Source of the DNA: Epiperipatus broadwayi
Taxonomy: Eukaryota > Onychophora > Udeonychophora > Euonychophora > Peripatidae
Direction: 5' to 3'
DNA length: 64,000 nt
NCBI GenBank assembly: GCA_028023455.1
Contig: JAQFVV010012512.1
Coordinates: forward strand, 2,699,935-2,763,934
In this document: positions 50,414-61,944 of the stretch, piece after piece
Layout: each line of letters begins with the position of its first letter
Numbering within the stretch: position 1 is the stretch's first letter
Position numbers and translations under genes: made by a program
The notes under the pieces: generated by a model
Databases searched by the model: none
What the model was told of the DNA's origin: nothing
What the model saw: the letters and a program-made list of their open reading frames with translations, nothing else

Positions 50414-53400
50414 AATAACTTTCAGCTTTGGTTATGACTAAGAATTATACTAATTATTAATACCTGCTCTAAATGATTATTTACTGACTCTCCCCCCAAG
50501 ACAGCTCTCTCTCTCTCTAATTCCTAACTTTCAGACCACTGCATTCCTTTATTAACCTATCCTTACTACTGATCTCAATAACCACTGCCACTATCAAGTT
50601 TAAGTCCTGTTTACATCTAACATACTCAAGTATTTTATAAAAAAAAATTTAAAAGTAATAGTAAAAGCATTTATGTAAAAAAAAATTTAAAAAAAAAATT
50701 ATATTACCAATTGCACCTCCTTTCTTCCTTCACTGAAGCCGATCATTCCTAAGAAAAGACTTTAAAAAAAAATTATTATGAAAAATTTTGCTTTCTATGC
50801 CAGGTTTGATCTGAAGTACATGTATATATCTCCATTTATTTAATCTACTTTGACCTTTCCTCTTTTTTGTTTCCTTGCTCATTCTCCAAACCAATCCAAA
50901 TTTTTATAATAAGTTTAAAGCGATAGAGCCCCTTTATGCAAACCCTTTTCTCTACCCCTGATGACAAAATTTATATGAGGATGACTATCAACCTATTCAA
51001 ATCACCCTCAGGCGCCAGTCACCAGTGAGCAAGAAAAACACCACATATATAACCTAAGACTCCAATTTCTAACATGTATGTGACACACCTAATATCCGGT
51101 TGACACATCCTGCCTACATTCATGCTATATCTGAGCCAGAGACACTTTTAAAATTCTTTACTTAAAGTAAACAGAGTTTCAGTAAATAGACAAAAAAAAA
51201 ATTATAAAATGTATATATATATTATTGATTCTCAATAATATTAATAAAGAGAAGGGTTTCGTTAAAAGAAATAAAAAAAAAAAAAAGAAAGAAAAAATTT
51301 AGTTAAAAGGATTCTAAAAACTTATTTTAAAAGAAATTAGAAAAGCTAAATAATGATGAAAGATTAGAAAGGAAAGGGGAGGGGTGTAAAACTGAACGCG
51401 TCTCTTTCTTTCTTTGTTAAATAAGAAAATCACGTGTAAAAAGAACGAAAGAATAATTATAATTGTGAAATTAAAAAAAGTAAACTTGTACCAAATTTCC
51501 AAATAGATTGGTACAAGATAAAGTGAGAGAAAGGAATGTTGCAATTAGTAACATTCAATATTTAAAAGAATGAAAGAAATTAATTATAATTGTAAAATTA
51601 AAAATGTAAACTTGTACCAAATTTCCAAATAGATTGGTACGAGATAAAGTAATGAAAAGGAATGTTACAATTAGTGGCATTCAATATTAAATGTATCAAA
51701 AGAATGAAATGAAAATTGTAATTAGAAATTGGAAAAATGTAAACTGTATAAAAAAAATTCCAGATAGATTGGTAAGATAAGAATGAAAAGGAAAGAGGCA
51801 ATTTGGACATTCGATAGCAAGACAGCGAGAGAATAAGTAGAGCTGATTTAGAAGTAACCGGTTGTGTTTTTTTTGCTGGCTAGAATTTAACAAAATAATA
51901 ATAGAAGGGTACGCTGACATGGAGGGCTAGTGGCAAACACCGGGGCGTTTGCTCGGTCTATCTCCGTCTAACCATTCGCTCACTACTTATAACAACTAAA
52001 ATGCTGCCGAGAAGAGACCGCCGTTACAGAACCAGATCTGCCTGGAGATTCGAAGTAGAATGTTGAAGGGATGAAGACCGACTAAAATGTGGAATTAGAA
52101 AGGAAACAAACCCACGTCAAAAGACTATAAACTCTCACTCCATTCACTGGAACGTCTGAAAAAGCGAGCAACCATCTCTGCAAAAGAAGGGAAGGTTTTC
52201 CCCCTCGATGGTTGATCCGACATTGGAAAAATCATACCTAGGTAACTATTAATACATGCATGTCAGAATTAATTTGAAATAAGAAATCAGTCAGAACTAA
52301 ATTATTAAAAAGTTGCGCAACACTTCGGACAGTTATCATTAAAAGAACTTATGATTGTAATCTATTAATGTATGAGAAGGTAACAATTGAGTTACGATAA
52401 TTTATTTAATGTTTCATTAGAATTATATTCTTTATTGTATATTTATGTATTTATTATGTTAGTGTGTGGATATATATATGTGTTTTAGGATTGTATTATG
52501 CATTAGAATTAGCGAATTGCAAATTAAATTTTATTTATAAAAGGAAGTACTTAGTCATTTGCGTTTTCTTTCTCTACCAAGCGAATAACTATTTAGAGTG
52601 AATTAAAATTAGATCAGTGAGCTAACAAGTTGATTAATTGAGGAATAAAATAAAGTAAGCTAAATGGATAAATAAATCCAGTCTGTATTGTAAATAGAGT
52701 AAAGGAAGGAAGTGCTATAATTTATATTCCTGCTGTACCGTGATAATTCCGGGAAATTTTATAAATATTCCAGGCGCTGGGCAGAACTAATTATTCGATA
52801 CAAATAATTTGCCCAGCAGAGAAGAAGCGTTTAATTGGGAAATATAATGCTGGGATGATATTTTATTATGTCAGTGTTCAATTAAGAATATATACTCGAT
52901 TTTAGGGTGTATATTGGCTTCTTGCTTGTGGTAATCATCATCATCGGTGGTTAACCGGTCGATCACATAATTAAGTGCGGCTGGGGTCTTTAACCGCACG
53001 GCGGTGGTGTTACAATATATATGGCTCATGTGTATATAGTCAAGAATACTCCTTCCATTGCAATACCATAATTTAAAAAAAAAAAATTTACATATATTTT
53101 TCAACATATATCAATTCAGAGCCTGTATTCAGTTCAGGACCTGTATCATTTCAGGGCATGTGAATTAACTAACTGGTTGTTCATACTCAAGAGAAAAAAT
53201 ATACATATGCCAATGTTGTAAGAAATAAAAATTTCACAAAAAAAAATCTTTTATATATATATCATCAATACCCACACACTCTGTTTAGGGTGTGTAACTA
53301 AGTTTGTCCATGCATGGCATTCATATTTGGAGAGAAAATATAATATAAATGCATATTCAAAAAAAAAAACATATTCAATTCAGGGCCTATACCTGGTTCA

Positions 53401-53559
53401 AGACCATGTTCGGGGTCTATACTCAGTTCAGGGACATGAACATCAATTGAAGAAGCCCACTGACTTAAGCATCCATAATCAGTAAAAAAAATTTTACATA
53501 ATCAGGAAAAAAAAATTTGTGCTCATATATCTATATTTCAGGGTCGCGAAAATTAACTA
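50414..53559 (-). other. Long untranslated leader of the long-LTR element
   Basis: About 3.1 kb between the likely primer-binding site and the gag-like ATG, with no convincing frame. It contains a tandem array of ~126-133 bp (three units at about 51450-51820, sharing 'ttccaaatagattggta') and degenerate short repeats of 'ttcagggcctgta' type at 53115-53440. Confidence 0.55.
51450..51820 (-). repeat. Tandem array, period ~126-133 bp, three units
   Basis: The 'taaacttgtaccaaatttcc' landmark recurs at 51481 and 51607, and in weaker form at 51740. 'ggaatgtt' and 'cattcaatatt' follow at constant distances. The array lies in the untranslated leader. Confidence 0.85.
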
Positions 53560-53580
53560 GGCCCCACGGAAGGGCATCCA
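53560..53580 (-). promoter_or_regulatory. Possible primer-binding site of the long-LTR element
   Basis: The minus strand reads TGGATGCCCTTCCGTGGGGC, similar in its GTGGGGC half to the primer-binding site of the other LTR element. It lies 24 nt from the LTR end instead of the usual 0-5 nt; an A/T-rich spacer intervenes. This makes the call tentative. Confidence 0.35.
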
Positions 53581-53604
53581 TAATCGAGGAAAAAAAAAAA
53601 CCTA

Positions 53605-56600
53605 TGTAACAGTCAGATTTGTACACTCATGCAACAAAATTCAGAGCCCAAGCAAAATATACCAAAGCTGACCGTAGTGAGGTGGTTGAGACCTCTAATC
53701 CGACCAAACTCCAACTCATCTGCCAGTACTCCAAATTTAACACCTTATGAGTGACATTCCTGGGGCTACACTCAGTTCTCATTTAACCGCGAGCCGACAT
53801 AGAACAGGGAGAAACACGAGACTTAAGGTCATTACTAACCTAACTAAATAAGTGATATATAACACTCAACACTCTATTAATCTTAACTACCAGACATACA
53901 CATATAGCATATAAACTCATTAAGAAATTGGAGTATGAACTGTGACATTTAATAATATACTGTGGATTGGATAAAATACTATGGATTGGATAAGATACTG
54001 TGGTTTGGTTTGATCTAGAGTCTGAGCAAGAAAGATATACAACAGTTTATATTTAAAAGGATTTATTAAAACAATAACAAATGATCTAACACAAAATATC
54101 ATAATGGCAGGGATTGTATAATCTTCACAAGGTATTCAACACAGGCAAGCATGTTACAATAGTTGGGACTGTTATCAAGTACATCTGTTCCCTTTTAAAC
54201 ATATTACAATACATGTGTGTGTGAGTTATAGAGGTCATGCCTAATTATTTAATATGCTCATCTTATGAACTTGACTTGCTTAAGTTAGAAGTTGATACCT
54301 TAGTAGAGATGATGATGAGTACAGCCAGTTTTAAAGGCTGTTATATATACTAATTAAATGAGCAACTAAATAAACTCAGAATCATGCAGATTCAACCTGA
54401 TAACCCAGATTCAAACTCCAGTCTAAAGCTGAATGATTAATTAATATGGGAAAAAGAACTGGTTACCATTAGGTCCACATATATGCGCTATGGCGCTATA
54501 TAAAATATTAAAGAAATAAACTTGCAGTGCGAGTGTGTGATTCTTCAAGAGTTTCAGCATCAAATGCTCGGTTTGCTCTGAGACCGACGGTTTGCTGCTA
54601 TTGATATATGAACATAAAGTTCAGGAAGTCGGATTGGCTTTAGGAAAAATCTGGGTCCTCACGCCCCCAGTTCTAATGAAGATAGCCATAACCCGAACTA
54701 AATAAAGGGGCGGTTTGTTACCGTGAACCCTTGTCAGAGGCAGCAAAACGTAACACATATAAGTGTACTATATAAAAACACACCCGCAATGCACGCAATA
54801 TATATATATAAAAAGCAATAAGTATGCATATAATTAATTGCGCCTAAAACAGATAGCTTTTATCTGTCAAGCTAATTCAAAACAGTTCTTAAAATTAGCA
54901 TTATAAGTATGCTAATAAAATGGGCTTAAACTATATAAAAATAATCTAGTTAAGATCCTGAATCTGCATATAAATATTCTTAATGAAGGAGGGAAAGTAT
55001 ATTCGATGGGACTTAATACAAACATTAGCAAATATACTTTATCATCTCTAGACAATATATATATCCCCTTCCAACTAATAGATATCAAAGGTTATAATAT
55101 AAGATCGGTTAAGCAAACCTTGAAAAAATACGATTTTACAATATATATATAACTATGATAATAACGAGTGGTTAGCGCATTCGTTTATTACCCATATTAT
55201 AATTTCGAAACAATGATTTAATAAAATAAACAATGCTTTTAAAATGTCTAAGTGAAGATCACAATTATCTCCTTTATAAATTACTTACTTAGTTTCATTG
55301 TTTCGAAATCTGAGCATATTATCACATATTAAACATAACAAAATGCATTTAAACAAAATATTAAAATTACTGAAATTAGGCAAGACCGTTAGTTTGTAGG
55401 AATTGAAGAGAATAAATTTCGGACATTTAATGAGTATAAAAAAAAATATGAAATCTTTTAATTCATAAAAGATTTCAGCAGTTTATAAAATTAAAGTAAG
55501 TGATCATTTTTTTTCTTTTACATTATATATAAAGTTACACAGATTGATAGTTTCTTTTTAGAAGAGGGTAAAAATTAAAGAGTTTTTATAATTTAGATAG
55601 AACGTTCTTTTTAAAGTGTTATAAGAATTTATAGATTAAAGTTCATACCGCAGCTTTTTTTAAAAATGATTACCATCTCTCTGCCTCCTTGATTGGACTT
55701 GAAGCGTATATCAATGATAGTGGTTGGAATAGGGCGTCTGACAGCATCATAATCTTCAGTGGCCTTTCAGATAGGTTAAATTTCTTCATATTCTCCATGC
55801 AGGTTGCTGGAAAGTCTATTCAAAGGTATGTTTAGAGGAACTGAGAGCAGCCATCTGGCTCAAGAGCCAGTAAATATATTATTTTACTCGATCATTTTGG
55901 ATTCTGGTCTCCACAATAATTTACAGGAAAGCAAGCTAAAGAGAAAATTTCAAAAAAAATCTGCAATATTTATATTCCCTAGATCAAAAGCCAGCGACTA
56001 TCTATTTTAAAACACAATTCAAACTTCTTCTAAGTTTTAGCCTTAGGTCTCTTTTGATTCTTATCTTTTTTTTATCTTGTTGCCCAAACTTTTACTGGTT
56101 TGATCTGGGAAAAGAAATTCATTACAATCGTAATGAATGAGCTCTAGAACAATGTCAATAACCTAGGGACCATCTGATCCCACCTGCGAATTATTCTAAA
56201 TAAAAATCTGCGATATCTATATTCCCTAGATCAAAAGCCAGCGACTATCTATTTTAAAACACAATTCAAACTTCTTCTAAGTTTTACAGCAGTCTGTCTC
56301 TTTTGATTCTAATCTCTCTTTTTTTATCTTGTTGCCAAATTTTTACTGGTTTGATCTGGGAAAAGAAATTCATTACAATCGTAATGAATGAGCTCTAAAA
56401 CAATGTCAATAACCTAGGGACCATCTGATCTCACCTGCGAATTATTCTAAATAGTCTTATTACCAATCTGTGAATTTCGCATGTGATTTATAATTTACCT
56501 AAACCAAACTTGTTAAAGAATATTTAGCCACATTTTCTAAACAAAATAACCCTTATACAATATATTATTTATATAAATGCTGCGATATATCCATACAAAA

Positions 56601-56879
56601 ATTAATATCATTATCATTTACAGGTGCTTGTACGTGTGACAATAAACATACAATTGTTTGAATACATATAAAACTGTGATTACATATATAACTGTATAAA
56701 TGAATATATCGCTGTGTGGACACATACAACTGTGTAAACATATATATACAGCTGTGTAAAGGCATATACCACTGTGTAGATACATACACACTTGTACCAA
56801 AGAGTGTTCAAAACCGGCATAGATGTGTCTATGGAGACATAAAGGTGAAACAGATAGAAGGACAGTAATATCTGTTTCA
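53605..56879 (-). repeat. 5' LTR (3275 bp, internally deleted)
   Basis: Direct copy of 44070-48090 lacking 739 bp. In the first ~200 bp I count seven substitutions against the other LTR, and fewer further on, so insertion was fairly recent. The (AT)-rich right flank leads directly into a SINE-like repeat. Confidence 0.85.
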
Positions 56880-56905
56880 ATATATATAATATATAGGGTA
56901 TATGA

Positions 56906-57005
56906 GCACAGACTTTCACACAACCCACCACTTTCCACACTATCTCATAATACTGATACACTTGAACACACATATGTTGAAAAGATAAATAATCACCAAT
57001 ATACG
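56906..57005 (+). repeat. SINE-like repeat, 5' half in inverse configuration
   Basis: 'gactttcacacaacccacca' to 'aataatcaccaatata' is the reverse complement of 57163-57257, so this half-copy and the next full copy form a fold-back. Confidence 0.75.
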
Positions 57006-57257
57006 TATGAATGGTTGAAGAATTGGAGTGTGGAGTAGTTTGAAGCCTGTCCATTAAAGTAGGAGGTTTGGCTATCTTAATATATATCTGAGCACTTATA
57101 GCATATATGTGTAAAAATGGTAATCTGGACCAATTGATGATTGCTGGTTTAGCATGAAATGCGTATATTGGTGATTATTTATATTTTCAACACATATGTG
57201 TTCAAGTGTATCAGTATTATGAGATAGTGTGGAGAGTGGTGGGTTGTGTGAAAGTCA
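57006..57257 (-). repeat. SINE-like dispersed repeat, copy 3
   Basis: On the minus strand this follows the same order as the copies at 9930 and 19795: 'gactttcacac', the 'accaatata' segment, 'catgctaaaccagc', 'catcaattggtccaga', 'gtgctcaga', 'ctttaatggacaggct', and the pyrimidine-rich end. Confidence 0.75.
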
Positions 57258-59770
57258 ATAGATGTAATGAGAAACAAAATAATATCGCTAAAAAAAAAAA
57301 AACTACTGAATTACAGCGTTTTATTAAATCAGGGAAAGATTATGTTTTTCAATGGACATAATTATTTGTAAGTAGAATAAATTGAATTATATATATATAT
57401 AACATCAACATAAAATAAAAGTATAGGTAATTAATAAATAATTGATAGTAAAATTTCGTTTCTAAACATGAATAATTAAATTTCAGAAGCATTTTCATAA
57501 AAAAAAATTCGAAAAGCTTTATTATTCGAGAGTTTGCTCACATTCTAAAGACTCCCATCTCACACTGCACTACAGTAGTTTCATTTATTGAAACAATCAT
57601 TATCAACTGTACGCAAAATATAAAGTAATTATATTAACTCTGATAATGCACTATTTTCTCTTAACTTCCTTGCTTCATGACTTTTCATATTAGCTTTATT
57701 TTATTTTTATTATTCTCTTGAATTTTTTTTTTTTACTTTATCCAAATTGAATCCAAACTGTTGATTATGTTTTAGTTTATGGCAATAAAAAAAGGTCTAA
57801 GGAGACTCATCAATATATTATGTTCCATGAAACTTAATCATTTTATGTATGCTCTTTGACATCTAGGATTATATATAACGGTTAAGTAAATAAAATAATG
57901 TTCAAATGTTTAGTGGGTTTAATGACGGAGAAATAAAATGCAACAAACAGTTTGTATTCAATTTGGATAAAGAAAAATATTACTTTAAGAGATAAGTAAT
58001 AAAAAAAATAAAGAAAAATAATTATTTTTATTAAAAGAGAAAATAATTTGCTTATAATCAATGAGGTGGTATGAAAATTCACAAACTTGGAAAGTAACGT
58101 TAAGTAGTGCATTATGGGAATTAATATAATCCTTTTATATATTTATGCAGTTGTTAATAATTATATGTCAATAATCGAAATCAATAAAATTATTATTTAA
58201 GATTTAATTGTTAAATGTTTCAATGATTTATTACATATATACACATTATAATTTTGGTAAGGAATAAACAGTAATTATATTTAATTTATATTTAAGTATT
58301 TTTGGTTACTTAAATTATCATTCTCCATTAAACCTATACAGATAAGTAGCGGATGTCATGTGATTTTTAACACCTGTGTTGTCAATATAGAATTTTTAAA
58401 AAGTTATATCCAGCGTGATTTAAATATTAACCATATTTTGGTTGTAGAACTTCAGCAAAGACAAATATTTACCCTGTTTTTCAACACGTTGTCCATCAGT
58501 CAACAAGTTTTCATATTATTTCATTAAACAATATTTTAAACAGCTTTAAGCCGTAAATGCACCGTTATATTCTCTTATTCATTAGATATTAATCTTTGTG
58601 GCTGAAGTGTTTTTTCTGTACACCACATAGATGATAACCTGATAGGGAAAGTTCTGGACTTTAGAGCATCACAGTCCAAATTTTGTTTGTAGATGCCCAA
58701 ATACTATTTTCATGCTCTTCCATAAGTTGCTTCAGTACTAATCTTGCACAAACTTTTCAAAATCTAAATGTCCTATTGATTCTTGCATAATTAGAGATGT
58801 AAATTTTGCAAATAATTTTCTCACAATCCGTAGTCATCCTGTGCATGCTCAATGTGACATTAGTCATGGATATGGATGGACAGCTAAGTCCATCTTTATG
58901 GCTGACATTTATAAGCTTTCCTCGAAGTTCTCTATCTATATATATACAATTCTTCACAAAGTAACATTTGCAGCATTTTGTGCACAATGCCTTCTATAAA
59001 TATCCTCAAACCGCAAAAAATGAATCACTACATGCTTTTTTCTTACCTACAATAAGAAGTAGTAGCAAGTATTATTTTTCACACCATAGACACATTTGAA
59101 CTGATGTAAAACATTCAAAACTGCAGATCGGTGATTGGAGAGTTAGCAGTCTCATACAACAAATGCTGATATGACAGTGCAGCCAAAAAAATTTTTATAT
59201 GAGATTATTTCTGACTCACACTTGTGTGAATATATAATGTTCCGGATAGAGATTTTAAATATTTACTCTTACCGCACTTATCAATTAAGATGTGATGTGA
59301 TGTACTGTAGCTTCTCCTTAAATGAAGTCAAGAATCTCTCAGCAATTATGTCCAGAGAAACCTGTTAGCTACTTTATTTTACATTCCCCAGTCTAAGTTT
59401 TTCCATATTCTGCTCCATTTCATTTCCACAACATAATCTTTGTCAACTCTATGGCCTTTATATCTAAATCCCACTTATCTTTTCACAAACCCAGCATAAA
59501 AAACAATAATCCACTTTCTGTATAATCACTTTTTTCATATTTATTCTTCCATAGCTCCATTATATGTGCCCTTTCTGTTTTCAAGCATTTACATTCAATT
59601 AACAGATTAAGAGTTTGTTTGAGCTATTGGTACCGCTCTCTGTATTTCATTTTTGTAAATACGAGCTTATAAAAGCAATATCAATATCACGTTATATATG
59701 ATTTGCTTTATATATATATATATATTGAATGTGAAATACAATACCCGTTATATAAATCATTATATAAAAA
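57258..59770. other. AT-rich spacer, nothing recognised
   Basis: Contains poly-A/T tracts and a TA run near 59708-59726. No coding domain or repeat partner was identified. Confidence 0.45.
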
Positions 59771-59871
59771 AAATTAAAGGTAAATGCAATATTATAGTTT
59801 AAATTCTTTTGCTTTCTATTACATGGAAATCCTCTCAGCTTTAACTGAATTTCAAATTTTTTAAACTTAAT

Positions 59872-60452
59872 GTTATGTATATTTCCATAAGCTGTGTATG
59901 GCCGTATTTACAACATGCCTATTAATAACATCATCCTTATATTTATCAATCAAAATTGCCTCTTTAATTTTCCTCTTTTTATAATTTCTTCCATTAATAT
60001 TTTTATTTCATTACTATTGAATGTAAACATATAATTACAAGCTTTTTCATGGTCAAAGAATATTGAAGCTGTATTAAATTGACTATTTACATTATTTTTA
60101 ATTCGATTATATAATAATTGATGCTCCTTCAATCTTTTTTCCACAGAACATCTTGATTCACCAATATATAATTTCTGACATCCACATGAAATCTGGTAAA
60201 TTATATTACTTCTTTGTAATTTAGGAATTATACTCTTAGAATTATTAATCAATGATTCAGAGGGACACAAAATGAAATATTATACTTTTCTTTAAATATA
60301 TTCTTAATTAATTTAGATTGCATGTTATTTATAAATGGCATAGATATCCATTGTTTATTATCTAAAGTAACACTGCAAGCTCTCTTCTTATTATTAAATG
60401 AATTTACTGTATGCACGATTTGGTTTTTATTATAACCAACCTTTAAAAGTTC
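59872..60452 (-). pseudogene. Penelope-like GIY-YIG endonuclease, left arm
   Basis: Minus-strand order: 'ELLKVGYNKNQIVHTV', 'SVTLDNKQWISMPF', 'SKLIKNIFKEKYNISFCVP', then a frameshift from a deletion of about 7 bp near 60261. The 106-codon frame 60270-59950 follows, with 'NIIYQISCGCQKLYIGESRC' (the GIY-YIG core), 'EKRLKEHQLLYNR' with the conserved arginine, and 'FFDHEKACNY'. A second frameshift near 59990 removes the last ~40 residues from the frame, although they remain readable as 'ILIDKYKDDVINRHVV'. In intact elements this nuclease nicks the target for insertion. The RT is absent. Two frameshifts make the copy dead, though the nuclease core residues are intact. Confidence 0.8.
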
Positions 60453-60475
60453 TTTAGTTTGAACTCTTTGCTAAT

Positions 60476-61068
60476 GAACTTTTAAAGGTTGGTTATGATA
60501 AAAGCCAAATCTTGCATACAGTAAATTCATTTAATAATAAGAAGAGAGTTTGCAGCGTTACTTTAGATAATAAAAATGGATATCTATGCCGTTTATAAAT
60601 AACATGCAGTCTAAATTAATTAAGAATATATTTAAAGAAAAGTATAATATTTCATTTTGTGTTCCTCCGAATGTTAATCGATTGATTAATTATTCTAAGA
60701 GTATAATTCCTAAATTGCAAAGAAGTAATATAATTTATCAAATTTCATGTGGATGTCAAAAATTATATATGCATGAATCGAGATGTTCTGTGAAAAAAAG
60801 ATTGAAGGAACATCAATTATTATATAATCGAATTAAAAATAATGTAAATAGTCAATTTAATACAGCTTCAGTATTCTTTGACCATGAAAAAACTTGTAAT
60901 TATAGGTCTACATTTAATAGTAATGAAATAAAAATATTAATGGAAGAAAGAAATCATAAAAAGAGGAAAATTAATGAGGCAATTTTGATTGATAAATATA
61001 AGAATGGTATTATTATAGGCAAGTTGCAAATATGCCCATACACAGCTTATGGAAATATGCATCATTAA
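60476..61068 (+). pseudogene. Penelope-like GIY-YIG endonuclease, right arm
   Basis: The 160-codon frame 60586-61068 starts inside the element and runs to its natural end ('KYKNGIIIGKLQICPYTAYG'). Upstream, 'ELLKVGYDKSQILHTV' (from 60476) is in another register, so one frameshift lies near 60575. The core reads 'NIIYQISCGCQKLYMHESRC': the YIG triad position has become YMH, removing the conserved glycine. 'KKRLKEHQLLYNR' and 'DHEKTCNY' are kept. The loss of YIG predicts an inactive nuclease. Left and right arms carry different lesions, so they decayed separately after, or were already different before, pairing. Confidence 0.8.
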
Positions 61069-61149
61069 GTTTAAAAAATTTGAAATTCAGTTAAAGTTGA
61101 CGGGGATTATCGAAAACTATAATATTGCATTTACCATTAATTATATATA

Positions 61150-61765
61150 TGAAAAACAAAAACAAGTTATAAATCATGTAACTTGCTATCGCTTGCATTT
61201 ATGATCAATAGATGGAGCTTTACCAAAACCTCTGAACAAGTGTATTTTTGTTTACATAAACGTCAAAAGAGTCAGAATTCACTATCTCTTTTGTTGGCTC
61301 CACCTTCAGATCAGCTGATTTCAAGCTAATTTGCTATCATCAGTGAAGGATAGGGTTAGAAACTAGATATAAACACTGACTCCAAGCGTTTATGCAACAA
61401 GTTCCTATCAGTTTTCAAGCATGATTTTTTCAGAAACATAATGTCTTCAAACCCAGCCTAACAAGCCAGATAGCTACATGGGTCTCATATCAGTTCAGTT
61501 TCACTACATAGTCAAAGTCTCTGCAATATACATCATTGCAAAAACCTTTAAAGGTTCATTTATGAAAAACAAAAGCAAGTTATAAAATCATGTAACTGGC
61601 TATCGCTTGCATTTATGATCAATAGATGGAGCTTTACCAAAGCATCTGAACAAAGCTATTTTTGTTTACATAAACGTCAAAAGAGTCAGAATTCACTATC
61701 TCTTACCTTAGCATATTTTTGTTTACTTAAACATCAAAAGAGTCAGAATTCACTATCTCTTTCAT
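61150..61765 (+). repeat. Direct repeats of a ~140-bp unit
   Basis: 'tgaaaaacaaaa' through 'cagaattcactatctctt' occurs at 61149-61292 and again at 61562-61703. A third, shorter copy of its end lies at 61710-61762. They surround part of a larger fold-back. Confidence 0.85.
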
Positions 61766-61900
61766 TTTTGTTTTTCATAAATGTACCTTTAAAGGTTTTT
61801 GCAATGATGTATATTGCAGAGACTTTGACTATGTGGTGAAACTGAAATGATATCAGACCCATGTAGCTATCTGGCTTGTTAGGCTGGGTTTGAAGACATT
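61440..61900. mobile_element. Fold-back element with ~130-bp arms
   Basis: 61440-61570 is close to the reverse complement of 61766-61900 ('aatgtcttcaaacccagcct' at one end, 'ggctgggtttgaagacatt' at the other). The loop holds the direct repeats. No coding content is present. Confidence 0.85.
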
Positions 61901-61903
61901 ACC

Positions 61904-61942
61904 ACCCCCCCCCACGGGGGGAGTTTAAAAAGGGGGGGGGCC
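61904..61942. other. C9/G6/G9 homopolymer cluster
   Basis: Three long C or G homopolymers within 40 bp, directly at the end of the fold-back. This is very unlike the AT-rich surroundings and could be an assembly or consensus artefact. Confidence 0.7.
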
Positions 61943-61944
61943 AC

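Larger units (their letters stand above)
44070..56879 (-). mobile_element. Long-LTR retrotransposon with gag-like frame, no pol
   Basis: Direct repeats 44070-48090 and 53605-56879 flank 5.5 kb of internal DNA. Each starts TGTAACAG and ends CTGTTTCA (TG...CA). The outer flanks are ATAT on both sides (44066-44069 and 56880-56883). On the minus strand, GGGGAAA lies directly before the 3' LTR (48091-48097), a polypurine tract, and the gag-like frame runs the same way. So the right repeat is the 5' LTR and the left is the 3' LTR. No protease, RT, RNase H or integrase is readable, so it is non-autonomous or deleted. Its layout resembles large retrotransposon derivatives (LARDs). Confidence 0.85.
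59772..61145. repeat. 1.37-kb near-perfect palindrome of Penelope-like 3' ends
   Basis: Arms of about 680 bp (59772-60452 and 60476-61145) are reverse complements with few differences, separated by only 23 bp. Each arm encodes the same GIY-YIG part of a Penelope-like element, so the two copies are head to head. Confidence 0.9.
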
